Source: Siphonodentalium dalli (lineage: Eukaryota > Mollusca > Scaphopoda > Gadilida > Siphonodentaliidae). Taken from it: a DNA stretch of 64,000 nucleotides. The DNA lies in the NCBI GenBank assembly GCA_032622095.1, contig CP136067.1, positions 62,258,893-62,322,892 on the forward strand, given 5' to 3'. The position numbers and the translations under genes were made by a program. Positions 12,060 through 23,574 of this stretch are shown piece by piece; positions within the stretch are counted from its first letter, which is position 1; each line of letters begins with the position of its first letter. The notes beneath the pieces are model-generated. The model saw only the letters and a program-made list of their open reading frames with translations. It made no database searches and had not been told where the DNA came from.

Positions 12060-12690
12060 AGTCAATATTACCATCACATAACAGTAGGCCAACCATTGGT
12101 GGACAAAGGTAAAACATGTACCAGTGACGATAATGATTACTTAGGAGACTTCCTGACCAACTCATTTTGATGGTCAATAATTTTCTCCAATAAAAATTAA
12201 GAAATTATACATAATGTTCAATCTATAAATATTGCAAATAATGATCAACATCATGACAGAAATTTTGACAGCCCAGAGTTCTGAAACAGCTCCAGAATAG
12301 GCTCAATTTGTAAGACTTCTGATGTTGTACGATGAAAAAAATAAGATTTAACACTTAATACCTAATGTCACCAACACCTGGTGATATGATTTGACAGTAC
12401 CATCCAACTCCCTGGTGATGTTTTGATGTGGATATAAATTCCCATATTTTTTAAGTCATGTTTTACTGTAAATCAGTTGATTTCTTGTTCAGATGAACCT
12501 ATCAGTCATATAGATTATAGAAAGTTTTAAAATGTTTCATTGATTGGCATTTTGACATTATCGTAGGTGTTCGCCGGGGCAATGTCACAGGTATTCAATA
12601 GACACGTCAAATGACTCAAATCACATCACTATGTCTTTAAAAGTTAAATATAGTTCAAGGGACAACTCTGTCAGGCAAAACAACAAATTT
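12060..12690. other. PACSIN intron, nothing recognised
   Basis: AT-rich sequence without exon, RNA or clear repeat. It follows directly after the family B terminal hairpin. Confidence 0.5.
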
Positions 12691-12696
12691 ATCCAA

Positions 12697-13137
12697 AACA
12701 AGAGATCGGCTGTCACCCGGTGCCTACACCCATCTGGCATACTGCCTTGTGTGGGCATACAATGTACCTATAATGCATGACTGAGATACTCAGGCAGAAG
12801 CACAAAAAAATTAACATTTCCAGATAAACAAAGATGAATATAAACTCTAGAAACGGAAAACCTGAACAAAATGATTGATCACTCCATTGAATGTCCTCAT
12901 AGTAGTGAACATACATACCAACTTTCATTGAGATCCGACAACCTATGGTTGAGATATCTGCTCGGATGGAGAAAAAAAAAACGACATTTCCAGAAAAACA
13001 AAGATGAAAAACCCTAGAATGGAAAAACAAAACAATTGAATACTCAATTGAATGTCCTCATTGTAGCAAATATCCATACCAAATTTCATTGAGATCTGAT
13101 AACTGTGGTTGATACCCCCCCCCCCCCCCCCCCCCCC
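12697..13137 (+). mobile_element. HINE/pearl-like element, family D, with poly-C end
   Basis: It opens CAAGAGATCGGCTGTCACCC, the same 5' end as the copy inside the Copia element (CAAGAGATGGACTGTCATCC), and has two or three GATAAACAAAGATGAAT core units. The expected CCC...GGG hairpin is replaced by about 24 Cs (13114-13137), which suggests slippage or collapse at the hairpin. Confidence 0.65.
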
Positions 13138-14047
13138 ATAACTTTGTATAAAGATGATTGGCTAAGATTGTTGACAATTCAAAGCAATTCATTCAACATG
13201 CATGATTCATTGGAAATGAACCTCCAGTGGGAGCTGGATGGAGTGGGTTCAGGGGGCCCTCAACTTACTATAGGTGGCCCACAAATTTTGGGAAAAAGAA
13301 AAAAAAAGGGAGAAGAAACAAATTCCAATATTTGGAACAAATGTGTCTCTGTAACTGTGTCATCCAGTTACAACAAATTTTACCCAAATTGGTATATTAC
13401 CAATAATACTCACAACAATACCAATCATAATATAATATTTGCCAAAAAAGTCCTATGACAACTGTTTTTCTTGGCAGTTTGACAATGAGCGAGAGTGGTA
13501 TAAAACTTCCATATATGGTGATTCCTAGTAAAATTAGAATTTCCCAACAGGTTTTATCACAAATGTAAACACATATTATTTACACATGTGGTGTCATATA
13601 ACATGTCTATTTGCATGGATAAAACATGATTAGTGATTCGAAAATTAGTATATGTATGTATCTGCACACCAATTATCTGAACATACTGTATTCTTGTTGA
13701 TGGTGATACTTATTATTGTCTAAAATTCTAAAATTAATTTGCAATCGCCACTGATGAACTGATCGTACATGAAGCCATGACCTTGTTTGACTTCACGCAA
13801 TGGCATCCATGCATGTTTGTACTATAATTGTCTATTTCTGGAAGAAGTGAGAGGAATTTTTGCGAAGTCGTCGAATATTCCAGGTGGTGAAAAATAACAG
13901 ATTTCAAAAATCAAAATCTGATAACCCTAAGCTTTGATGGATGGTATAAATATTTAACCCCCACCCCAAATCCAAAGAAATAGTAATGTAGAGGTGTTAA
14001 ATTCGGATTATGTTTCTTTAAATATCTCAAATTTGTTATGCATCCAC
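13138..14047. other. PACSIN intron, nothing recognised
   Basis: Unique AT-rich sequence. A 117-codon plus frame (13105-13458) begins in the poly-C run and has no recognisable domain. Confidence 0.5.
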
Positions 14048-14250
14048 CTTTCGGAAGCCATCTTCAAACTCCTTGGTTTGTTTGAAGTGCATCATACGGG
14101 ACTTGGTATAGTTTTCTTTCTGCCAGGCCTTGATTTGCGTATAAACATCCGACATGAGCCTGTCAGCAATAGCTGTGTGCAATCCACTGATTTCCTTAGA
14201 TTCTTGGAGGGTTCCACGCCAAGCAGCCTGTGTCGATCCATACTCTGGAC
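14048..14250 (-). CDS. PACSIN: PACSIN coding exon 2 (F-BAR helices)
   Basis: The exon begins after TTTCAG with GT, completing the glycine codon split from exon 1, and reads GPEYGSTQAAWRGTLQ..., the family's GPEYG-x-x-x-AW segment. It continues through ISGLHTAIADRLMSDV and IKAWQKENYTKS to EFEDGFRK. It ends at a codon boundary with donor AAAG|GTGGAT. It encodes 67 full codons, matching the PACSIN region between the first and second long helices. The apparent frame continues as VDA-stop and to a Met upstream, both intronic. It sits alone between a 20.7-kb and a 7.6-kb intron. Confidence 0.95.
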
Positions 14251-14594
14251 CTGAAATGAACCCAATACACATTCATTAACACATTCTTAACACATTCTCC
14301 ACAGTAGAAACAAGTTCACAAGGAGATCACAATACCGGTACTATGAATGCAGTTGCTTGAAGCTCAAACCAGTAACAGATTATTAACGCAATTGATATTG
14401 TGTAGACACAAAAAAATACCAATAATAAAAACATGGAAACCTTTGGAATGCAGTGGGGAAGACCATATTCTATCATTTAGTGTAATTACATGTACACAGT
14501 AACAAACTTCCTTGCTGTGGCAGCCAAGTCCAGTGACCTGGAATTAACTAAATTTTGAGCGTTGAGCTATAAATCATCATCTAATCATACTAAG

Positions 14595-15012
14595 AAAAGA
14601 GTCAATGAAACTGTAGCTAACCTGGATAGGGATAGTCATATATTGCAGTCTATGGAGCGATAAGTTTGAATGTTTAAGTAATACAAGAGGTCAACCCGAA
14701 GAGCCATAATTATGAAGTTGGATGAAAAATGTTGGCTTTCGGGCATGCCGATGTATTTAGTGATGCAAAGAGTAAAATCCAAGATGACTGACGGCGGCTA
14801 TGTTTTTCATAAAAAATCGTTCAATTTCGATAGCTCCCATCTACAGGTCCGACAGGCACATTTCAAAATATTTCTCCAATATATGTCAGGTCCAGGGTGT
14901 GCCGATGGATTCAAATGTGAAATCCAAGATGGTTGCAAGCAGCCTTGTTTTTTAATGAAATTTAGAGATATTTCATAGCTCCCATCTAGTGGTCACCCCA
15001 AATATCAATAAG
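14595..15012 (+). mobile_element. HINE-like element, family A, 5' part
   Basis: It shares the 5' stretch of the 5.7-kb copy (GTCAATGAAACTGTAGCTAA, then TGTTTAAGTAATACAAGAGG) and two core units with AGTAAAATCCAAGATG. The 3' hairpin is absent. It abuts the 3' end of the LINE. Confidence 0.55.
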
Positions 15013-15029
15013 TTTAAAAAGCGGGTCTG

Positions 15030-15839
15030 TGTGGCTATTGTATCTTTACATTGTGGATAGTTTGGATAGCATTTTTCTGTAGTACGATCAGTTTATTGAT
15101 GGATTTAGCAATGGCCCAAATTTCAATACCATACATTATATGACTTTGAATAAGAGAATGATATAACATGTGCATACTTTTTTGTGAAAAAAGTTTTTAC
15201 ACGATTAATGGCATATAGTGCTCGAGATATTCTTGTTGAGATAACAGATACATGGTGTTTAAATGTTAAATGTTCATCAATGTGAATACCAAGGAATTTG
15301 AATGTAGTTTCACGATAATTATTGCCGATTCTTTCTGCTAGTATTTGGTTCCCATTTATTATAAGATGTTGTTTATTAGAATTATGTTTACCACCTTCTG
15401 GTTGAATAATGATATACTTGGTTTTCTTGGTGTTTATTGATAGCTTATTTGCCTACACCAACTATTTAAGCCATTTAATTTAGCATTGGTATGAAAAAAA
15501 AAAAACTTTATGTCATGATGAGATGAATATACTGTTGTGTCATCTGCAAATGACAAAAGAGACAGTTTTGTACTTTTGTGCATATCATTGACATATATTA
15601 GAAAAAGTATTGGCCCCAGTACATATCCTTGAGGCACCCCAATCGTGTTGCGCCTCTTTGAGGAGACTGTTCCTTCAATGTCTACACATTGGATCCTGTC
15701 CATTAAGTAGCTTCCAAACCAGTTTTTAACATTGCCCCTAATTCTGTAGTATTCGAGGTTTAGTTAACATAATATCATGATTTATCGTATCGATAGCTTT
15801 TGAAAAGTCAACAAGGGGTATGCATTTAAGATGCTTTTG
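15030..15839 (-). pseudogene. LINE reverse transcriptase, catalytic and C-terminal fragments
   Basis: It resumes with VDFSKAIDTINHDIM (motif A, first catalytic Asp). After a frameshift come GVPQGYVLGPILFLIYVND (motif B) and FADDTTVYSS (motif C, FADD). A poly-A slip (15493-15504) causes another shift, after which FKFLGIHIDEHLTF and AIYAINRVK are readable to about 15030. The order is right for a LINE RT. It is broken at least twice. Confidence 0.85.
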
Positions 15840-17044
15840 TCGAGTTTTTTGGCAGTCGAACCAAACTTCTGGCAATAAGGTGCACAACCCCTGGGGAAAA
15901 AAAGTTGGACGGTGGTATATTATTGCAATATACCTATATACCAAATATCAATTGAATCCGTTAATATTTCATTGAGTCATCGTACAAACGGTGATAAAAT
16001 TGTGATTAAATTAGACAAACTAAAACCCATAACTCCGGAATTTTTTTTCGGACAAACCAGGTTTTCGAACTCGTCAAAGATATTGTTGCAATAGACTCAT
16101 ATACCAAATATTGTTTAAACCGGTTAATATTTCATCGATTTATCGCGCTAACAGTGATAAAATTGCTAAAAATAGACAAACTAAGACCCATAACTCCGCG
16201 AACAAAATTTGGAGAAACCTGGTATTCGAACTCGTCCCGAGATATTGTTGCAGGAGACTCATATGCCAAATTTATATTGTTGAAATCGGTTAATATTTCA
16301 TCGAATTATCGCGCTATCGATGATAAAATTGCTAAAAATAGACAAACTAAGACCCATAACTCCGCGAAAAAAATTTGGACAAACCTGGTTTTCGAACTCG
16401 TCCGAGATATTGTTGCAGGAGACTCATATACCAAATTTATATTGTTGAAATCGGTTAATATTTCATCGAATTATCGCGCTATCGGTGATAAAATTGCTAA
16501 AAATAGACAAACTAAGACCCATAACTCCGCGAATTTTTTTTTGACAAACATGGTTTTCGAACTCGTCCGAGATATTGTTGCAGGAGACTCATATACCAAA
16601 TATTGTTGAAATTGTTTAATATTTCATCGAGTTATCGTGCTATCGGTGATAAAATTGCTAAAAATAGACAAACTAAGACCCATATCTCCGCGAAATTTTT
16701 TTGGACAAACCTGGTTTTCGAACTTGTCCGAGATATTGTTGCAAGAGTCTCATATACCAAATATTGTTGAAATTGGTTAATATTTGCGTGAGTTATCGCG
16801 CTATCAGTGAAAAACTTATCTAAAAACCATCTAAGATGGATAACTCTTTTTAAAAAGTTCAGACATGACCCATTTTCTACAGGCAGTAAATAGTCATTTG
16901 GAGCAACTGCCATACCAAAATTTTTTTGAATCCGTTCACAAATGTCAAAGTTATAAGGCATTCTTTAGGTCCACCCACCCGCCCGCCCGCCCGCCAACCG
17001 TCCCTCGCCAAACCATAAGTCGAGTTTTTGAAAAACTCGACTAA
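15840..17044 (+). mobile_element. HINE/Helitron-like element, family C, inserted in LINE
   Basis: It begins TCGAGTTTTTTGGCAGTCGA and has five core units of about 160 bp (GACAAACTAAGACCCATAAC, TCCGAGATATTGTTGCA, CATATACCAAATTTATATTG, GGTTAATATTTCATCGA). Near its end is a (CCGCCCG)n stretch (16970-16995). It ends in a perfect hairpin with arms AGTCGAGTTTTT and AAAAACTCGACT, closed by CTAA followed by T. The 5' TCGAG matches the hairpin arm. It splits the LINE RT just before its VDFSKA motif. The open frame over the repeats is an artefact. Confidence 0.8.
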
Positions 17045-17399
17045 TAAAAGTAGCTAATGTACATGCAGTCCTTACAGGTAGTTTTCTTATCATTATTATT
17101 TGCTACATCATTTAAAAGTTTAATTATAGGATGTATAGTGGAGCGATCTTTATGAAACCCATATTGGTGAATGTAGAATTTATCATCAAAGTATTCCGTT
17201 AAACGACTGCAAACCACTTTCTCTAGTACCTTTGAAAATATTGGAAGTATACTAATTGGACAATAATTTTCAACTAGAGTTTGTTTATTGGATTTGAATA
17301 GTGGTATAATTCTGGCTATTTTCATGTTCCTAGGAACAACACCCTTTTCAATTGATAGATTTATCATGTGGCATCGAGGTGAAGATATTTCACTTATAG
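17045..17399 (-). pseudogene. LINE reverse transcriptase, N-terminal fragment
   Basis: The translation includes GVVPRNMKIARIIPLFKS (RT motif 0/1), NYCPISILPIFSKVLEKVV (normally NYRPIS) and YGFHKDRSTIHPI (the Q-GF-x-x-x-R-ST motif). It ends at NNNDKK..., where the HINE is inserted. The apparent frame running to 17493 includes hAT-like sequence and is chimeric. Confidence 0.85.
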
Positions 17400-18255
17400 T
17401 AGGGTTTCCGCTATACCGGCAGGGGGTCCCCATGACGGCCCCGTTCCCCTCGCCAAGTCCCCCCCCCCTGCCATACCCCAGGACATACTGCATGTTTATA
17501 AAGGTATAAAGATGTTTAAAACTTCTGAATTTTGTTGGAATAGTACTAAGGAATTTTAAAAGGTGAATTTATTTTATATCTTGTGAGTGTACACACTCTA
17601 AACGTGTTGTTATACAGAATTTTAATTGAAATAGGAAGTGATCGGAACTGACATCGCTAGAAGCTATGCCTTTGAGGCTGGTTAGTTATATTGTGGTTAG
17701 TACCCGGTTATGTTATGCAAAAAGAGCAGTATTTTAATCGTACCTGTCATGTTTTATACCGCAAAATATACTGTTCACTTTGTAATAGAGCGAGAGAGAA
17801 ATGTGGGAGTATCCGCACCAGGCATCAAGGCATCTTACCACTGCCCACAAAGAATACTCATCGGCCAGATATGTAATCAGCCTTCTATATTTACACTGCA
17901 GCTGCTAAAATATATTCCGATTACGTTATGCATCCGAAATATCTGCTGGGTGAGTCTTTTAACATTAATGAGCATGTTTAACTCGGAATCCAAATTACTG
18001 GTGTTCTGTACTTCGTAAATTAATTTATATCTAATAAATTTACTAGTTTTAAAGTTACAGGTACATGTATAAGGTTTGATAGCTTGGCACTTGGGCAGAA
18101 ATGGAACAAAACAATCTGCCATTTCTACTCTCACACGATTCTATTGGCCGATATAACAAAATTAGTTCAACCAGTGCTAAAACAGGCTACTTTTACCAGG
18201 ATTTTTCCCCTTGACGGCTACCGGCCCAATTCCCCTACCCCTAGCGGAAACCGTG
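17400..18255. mobile_element. hAT-like MITE, 856 bp, with 7-bp target duplication
   Basis: The termini are TAGGGTTTCCGCTATACCGG and ...CCTAGCGGAAACCGTG, an imperfect inverted repeat. It is flanked by CTTATAG at 17393-17399 and 18256-18262. Subterminal GGCCCCGTTCCCCT / GGCCCAATTCCCCTACC blocks match the copy at 38623-39561. The interior has no transposase. It interrupts the LINE between endonuclease and RT. Confidence 0.8.
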
Positions 18256-18262
18256 CTTATAG

Positions 18263-18719
18263 TTTCTTTAAGAAGACTTGTTGTTATTCCACTATTATCC
18301 CAATACTAGTCTTATTTTTCATATTTTTCACAATATTATACAATTCTTCTATGTTTGTTGGTCTCACACGCTATTAGATGTTGGTTCATCAAGATAATGT
18401 ATAAAGTCGTGATCCACGTTTTTGTCAATTTTTTCTGCTTCTCGCAATCCAATAGTTGAGAATAAATTGTTGTATTCTTCTTTTGTTTACCCTCAGAATA
18501 TCCAATGTTTTCTTCATATCACTTTTATACATATGTAGCCTACTATTATAGTAATCTTTTTTATATATTTTATCTTTTGACGCGATTAAAGTATCAACAG
18601 TAGTTTTTGTAGTTTTCTATATTGATGCCTGTTGGAGACCTCAATTGTTTTCTATATAATTTTCCTTTTTCTATTGATGACTTCAATAGGCCTTTGGTCA
18701 TCCATGGCTGATGTTTTTG
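18263..18719 (-). pseudogene. LINE linker between endonuclease and RT
   Basis: The minus-strand translation contains PWMTKGLLKSSIEKG and YKSDMKKTLDIL, typical of the segment between EN and RT in CR1/Jockey-like LINEs, with several stops and shifts. It ends where the hAT-like element interrupts. Confidence 0.65.
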
Positions 18720-19628
18720 TTATTTTTTGTTATTTTTTTTTAGCGGAAAGGCAATGTCATAAGCATTTGTGTAAACTTCCATGAATGATTGATATGGCTC
18801 ATCTACGGATGAGGATTGCAAAATTATTTCAAAGTCTGTATATGATAGCAATTTCTTAAAACAAGATATGTTATCTTCATCAAAGATCCTACATGTATGC
18901 CAAATGGATTCACAGCCACCTTTTGGCTTTTTGGAGGTACATGTATCTATTTGGTGATAAAATGTTGCAAAGTGGTCACTGACATCTGTTATTATTATTC
19001 CAGATTGAAATTCATTAACTGGGTCATTTGAAACTATCTGGTCAATAAGTGTTGCTGAATGTGATGTTACATGTGTGGGTTTGAGAATAGTAGGCATAAA
19101 ACCATCTGTGATTACCGCATCAATAAATTCATTTGTTTTAACGTGTTGTCCAAATTTCAGGAGGTCTATATTATAATTCCCCATTAAAAAACTTGTTTTG
19201 TGTTTAGACTTTATTCTACTCATAATTTCTTTCATTAAATTAATAAATATGTCTATATCTGCTTTTGGTTGAGAATTAGGTCTATAAATAATACCAGTTA
19301 TATAGGATTTCCTAGTTAATTCAATTATTTCAATGAAAAGAGATTCGAACACATGTGGGATAAAAACTGATAAGTCATCTCTAACCTTATAGTTTAAGTC
19401 GGATCTTATAAACATTCCAACTCCTCCTCTGGAATCGTCCTCTACCGGCCTACATTTCCTTATCAATGGATGATACCCTTCCATAGAAAAATCAACATTA
19501 TCTGGTGCTCTAAATATTTCTGTGAGTCCTATCAGTCCAAATTTTCCAGTATTATTTTGAAGTTCAAACATAAGTGTGTTGAATGAATCCCAATTAGCGT
19601 TAAGACTTTGACAATTTAGGTTAAACAA
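18720..19628 (-). pseudogene. LINE apurinic-type endonuclease domain
   Basis: This 302-codon frame starts MFNLNCQSLNANWDSF and shows the EEP-nuclease pattern of non-LTR elements. LIGLTEIF is the catalytic Glu motif, followed by SRGGVGMFIRSDL, TGIIYRPN, FLMGNYNIDLLKF (normally GDFN) and SDHFATF (catalytic SDH). The usual 'GDFNIDLL' is changed to GNYNIDLL, so a catalytic Asp is replaced by Asn. This argues for an inactive copy. The domain nicks target DNA in active LINEs. Confidence 0.85.
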
Positions 19629-19680
19629 GGATATATTGCTCTTTGTTCTAGTTACTCTATGGTATTCATCAGGTTAATAG

Positions 19681-20039
19681 TAGTGAGTTGTTGGTAAACC
19701 ATTAATTGGGTTATCATCAAACTCTGTTTTTCGAAATTTTTATATTTATATGTTTCCTTGAAATTGAATTTGTTGCGATTCTCTATCTCATCGAACATTA
19801 ATGTCATTAGTTCAGCCATTATCTATAGTAATGAATGTAAAATGAAGGCAGCAATTGTAATTATGGTAAAATACATGTAGCATGCAATTTAGTTTATATG
19901 AAAATAAGAATATGATCCAGGTAAACCATGGGAGCCCAAAGTCAGAAAATAAAGTTATTAATAATGATACACAAAACATATTTGGTTTCTCACCAGCGTG
20001 CGTATAAACTGCACCATTAATCTTTATCGCTAATCCCTA
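19681..20039. other. PACSIN intron, nothing recognised
   Basis: It could include degraded LINE 5' sequence. No domain or repeat end is readable. Confidence 0.4.
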
Positions 20040-21100
20040 ACCCAGAAATGCCTAAGTAATAATAGATTAACAACATGAAGAGATATTATATAAAGTAAAA
20101 TCCAAGATGGCCGCTGGCGGCTATGTTTTCCAATGAAATTCAAAAACATTTAATAGCTCTCATCTAGTAGATCAATATCAAGATCAATTTGAAGTTTAGT
20201 GATGATCGGATGAGGGAAGTGGACTGTAGAGTGTGCCAAAGGATTTAGTCATGCAAAGAGTAAAATCAAAGATGGCTGCCAGCAGCCATGTTTTATGGCC
20301 GAATGACCCCAAAATGACTCGTTCCCATCTACATGTGAATATTAACATTCACCACAAATTTCATGATGATTAGATAAACACTCGGGCCTGTAGCCTGTGT
20401 TAATGGATTGGATTTTGAAATTCAAGATGGCTGTTGGTGGCCATGTTTTTTGCCAAATGACGCCAAAATGACTCATTCCCATCTACATGTCAATGTCAAC
20501 AGCCATGACAAATTTCATAATGATCTGACCAAAGGCACGACTTGTTGCTCATGCCAAAGGATTTAGTCATGCAAAGAGTAAAATCCAAGATAGCTGCCAG
20601 CGGCCATGTTTTATGGTCGAATGACCCCAAAATAACGCGTTCCCATCTACATGTCAATGTTAACATCCATGACAAATTTCATGATGATCCGACCAAAGGT
20701 ACAACCTATAGTCTGTGCCAAAGGAATTAGCCATGTGAAGAGTAAAATCCAAGATGGCTGCTGGCAACCATGTTTTATGGCCGAATGACCCCAAAATGAC
20801 TCATTCCCATCTACATGTCAATATTAATATCCATGACAACTTTCATCAGACGAACTATACGACCTGTAGCCCATGCTAATGGATTGAATTTTGAAATCCA
20901 AGGTCGCCACTGGTGGCCATGTTTTTTTGCCGATTGACCCCAAGATGACTCGTTCCAAGTCAACAGCTATGACAAATTTCATAATGATCTGACCTGAAGC
21001 ACGTGCTAAAGGAAATTGTTGCTGGACGCACACATGCACACGGACGATGAATACCAACCCATCGCAATAACTCACACTTTACAAAGTAAAGTTGAGCTAA
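20040..21100 (+). mobile_element. HINE/Helitron-like element, family A, long copy
   Basis: About six tandem core units of about 165 bp are present (AGTAAAATCCAAGATGGC, CATGTTTTATGGCCGAATGA, CCCATCTACATGTCAATG, ATGACAAATTTCATGATGAT). They are followed by a (CA)-rich stretch and the terminal hairpin CTTTAC-AAA-GTAAAG, then TTGAGCTAA. Frames over it are repeat artefacts. The 5' end is not sharp. Confidence 0.75.
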
Positions 21101-21164
21101 AAATAAAATAGGCGTTTTAGATTTTCTTCTCAGCCGAGCAGCAAACAAGAGTCGGTAAAACAAT

Positions 21165-21434
21165 TTTAGTGTAATATCCTAAGTAATTTAGTGTAATATC
21201 CTAAGTAATTTGGAGTAATATCCTAAGTAATTTAGAGTAATATCCTAAGTAATTTAGTGTAATATCCTAAGTAATTTAGGGTAATATCCTAAGTAATTTA
21301 GGGTAATATCCTAAGTAATTTAGTCCAAGTAATTTAGTGTAATATCCTAAGTAATTTAGTGTAATATCCTAAGTAATTTAGTGTAGTGTAGTGTAGTATC
21401 CTAAGTAATTTAGTGTAATATCCTAAGTAATTTA
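21165..21434. repeat. 22-bp minisatellite, about 12 copies
   Basis: The unit AATTTAGTGTAATATCCTA plus AGT repeats head to tail with few substitutions. One short unit lies at about 21325, and a small (TAGTG)n expansion at about 21383-21396. There is no spacer structure, so it is not CRISPR-like. Confidence 0.9.
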
Positions 21435-21685
21435 GGCCCCAAGATATAAATACAATATTTGTAATTATATTGGCATAATTCGGAAACAAATATTAATGTT
21501 AGAAGGCATCAAAGGTGATAGTCCATTATCTTTGTGACCAAACGTTCCAGAAATCTGAAACCTCTACAGTTAAAAATACAGAACAAATGCAAACACGGAC
21601 ATAACATACTACAGCTACTGATTTTTAATGCATTTCATGGCCAAAATATGATCAAATTTATCGCACTAACAACATATTACGATAG
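21435..21685. other. Unique sequence between minisatellite and Copia LTR
   Basis: No feature is recognised. It ends with GATAG immediately before the LTR. Confidence 0.4.
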
Positions 21686-21914
21686 TGTCAACAGCTACAG
21701 TGTGATTGACAATTGTGTTTGTGAGAAGTTGAGCACTTTGGCAGGAGTGAGTGATGTCACAGCGCGTGACGAGAGTGAATGTTTTTGTGTGGCGGAGAAG
21801 ATTGTAAATTATATATGAACTGGCGATAACGATATAAAGAAATACTGGTGTTCCGAGGCAAGTGATTCTGGCGATTGGATGATCATATAGGTAAGCTTTG
21901 CTACTAGTTTTTCA
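21686..21914 (+). repeat. Copia 5' LTR
   Basis: It starts TGTCAACAG and ends TAGTTTTTCA. It aligns along its length with 32919-33150, differing by scattered substitutions and a 4-base indel near the start. Shared blocks include GTAAATTATATATGAACTGG and AAAGAAATACTGG. TATATA is the likely promoter core. Confidence 0.88.
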
Positions 21915-21925
21915 TGGTAGCAGAG
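21915..21925 (+). promoter_or_regulatory. Primer-binding site (initiator tRNA-Met)
   Basis: TGGTAGCAGAG directly follows the LTR's terminal CA and is complementary to the 3' end of animal initiator tRNA-Met (…CUCUGCUACCA). Confidence 0.75.
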
Positions 21926-21957
21926 AGAGGTTTTGCGCATCGTTACGGACTTTGGCG

Positions 21958-23570
21958 AATGAAATTTCAAAATAAAATGGCAACCGGCAGAAATTACAAA
22001 ACACCTCCACCTTTTTCGGAATCAAAACCTTATAGTAGATGGGTAGATGAAGTGAAAGTGTGGCGGACAATAACTGAGCTAGGAGAGGAGAAACAAGCGT
22101 CAGCGATAGCGTTGTCATTACAGGAAAATGAAAGCGGCTTAAGGGACAAAGTGGTCAGTGAAATTCCGATTGACAAATTGTGCAGCAAAGAAGGTTTCAA
22201 AGTTTTGATCGAGTTTCTTGATGGCATATACAACAAGAGATGGACTGTCATCCGGTACATACCCCCTAGTGGCATACCGCCTAGTGTGGGCTTATCTATA
22301 ACTTATGACTGCTATATTCAGACAGATGGACCCAAAAATCAGCATTTTCATATAAACAAAGATGAATAACTGTAGAACAAAAAACCAAAACAAAACAGTT
22401 GAATGTACCATTAAATGTCCTCATAGTGGTGAACATCCATACAAAATTTCATTGAGATCCGAGCATTACTGTTCCAAGTTATGACCTGAACAGACATCGG
22501 ATGGACCAAACAGCCAACATTGCCAGATAAACAAAGATGAATAACTCTAGAATGGAAAACCCAAACAGAACAATGGAACCCTCTATTGAATGTCCTCACA
22601 GTAGTGAACATCCATACCAAATTTCATTGAGATACCAGCACAACTGTTGAAGTTACAACATGAACAGATACCAGACGGACCAAAAAGCCAACATTTCCAG
22701 ATAAACAAAGATGTAAAACTCTAGAATGGAAAATCCGAACAAAACTATGGAACCCTCTTTTTAATGTCCTCATAGTAGTGAACATCCATAACAAATTTCA
22801 TTGAGATCCCAGCACAACTGTTGAAGTTACGACATGAACAGACACCAGACAGACCAAAAAGCCAACATTTCCAGATAAACAAAGATGAATAACTCTAGAA
22901 TGGAAAATCCGAACAAAACGATGGAACCCTCTATTTAATGTCCTCATAGTAGTGAACATCCATACCTAATTTCATTGAGATCCGATCACTACTGTTCAAG
23001 TTATGACATGAACAGACATCGGACGTACGGACGGACGGAGCCACGCATGGACGGACAGGTGAAAAACAGTATACCCACCTTTTTTTTAAAAAGGGGGTAT
23101 AAAAAGGACGAATTGTCTGAAGCATATGAGGTTTACACAGAATTTGATCATTTCAAAAAGACTGGCAAAATAGATATGGACCACTACATAATGGAGTTTG
23201 AAAAACGATACAATAAGAGCACAAAGTATAAAATGGAACTTCCTCAATATCAGTTCTTGCATTCAAACTTCTAGATGGAACATGTCTGGAACATAAAGAT
23301 AGACAACATGTGTTGACTGCTGTGGACAGGTAAGTTGTTTCGACAAATGTGTGTGGCACTTCGAAAATTCTTCGGCAAACAGTCCATGACTGCTTTGCAG
23401 AGAAAGTCTACCGATTCTGGACCGCACATCAAAGTAGAACCAGGCAATTCACAGGCTTATCTTGTTTCACGGTTTAGTGACAGAGAACGGGGAAGACAGG
23501 AAAGGAACAGGGGATTTTTCAAGGGAAGAGGAAATTGGACAAAGAACAGTTGATTCCCAAAAAGAAAAAC
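21958..23570 (+). pseudogene. Copia gag, split by a HINE
   Basis: The first part starts at ATG 21958 (KFQNKMATGRNY, then PFSESKPYSRWVDEVKVWRT) and ends at about LIEFLDGIY before the HINE at 22234. The second part resumes after 23102 with DELSEAYEVYTEFDHFKK and MDHYIMEFEKRY. It frameshifts near 23245, where FKLLDGTCLEHKDRQ is readable, and continues to a basic region rich in R/G (about 23460-23550). Gag forms the particle that packages the RNA in active elements. Confidence 0.8.
22234..23102 (+). mobile_element. HINE/pearl-like element, family D, inserted in Copia gag
   Basis: The 5' end is CAAGAGATGGACTGTCATCC. Four core units of about 160-170 bp follow (GATAAACAAAGATGAATAAC, TCTAGAATGGAAAA, TGTCCTCATAGTAGTGAAC, CATACCAAATTTCATTGAG, GACATGAACAGACATCGG). 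After them come (GGACGGACGG), a hairpin TATACCCACC...AAAAAGGGGGTATAA, then gag resumes. The gag protein frame is contiguous across the ends, which fixes the boundaries to within a few bases. Confidence 0.85.
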
Positions 23571-23574
23571 CAAT

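Larger units (their letters stand above)
15030..19680 (-). mobile_element. Non-LTR retrotransposon (EN-RT LINE), split by two insertions
   Basis: Reading on the minus strand: an endonuclease domain (18720-19628), a linker ending near 18263, and an RT N-terminal part (17045-17399). The RT catalytic part (15434-15839) and a C-terminal region down to about 15030 follow. Removing the HINE at 15840-17044 and the hAT-like element at 17400-18255 brings these pieces together to about 2.6 kb. Frameshifts and stops interrupt it, and the very 5' end and 3' tail are missing. Motifs fit the CR1/Jockey-type superfamily; the clade is not resolved. It sits in PACSIN intron 1 in the same orientation as the gene. 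Confidence 0.8.

Noticed and set aside
16154-16609. 151-codon frame with repeated 'KIAKNRQTKTHNS' peptide
   Set aside because: It is the translation of the family C tandem DNA repeat; the peptide periodicity follows the DNA unit.
17041-17493. RT frame taken as starting at 17493
   Set aside because: The first third lies in the hAT-like MITE; the LINE part begins at 17399.
21165-21434. Regular short repeats that could suggest a CRISPR array
   Set aside because: Units are head to tail without spacers, in an animal genome.
21914-22369. Gag frame taken as ending at 22369
   Set aside because: Everything after about residue 107 is HINE family D sequence; real gag resumes after 23102.
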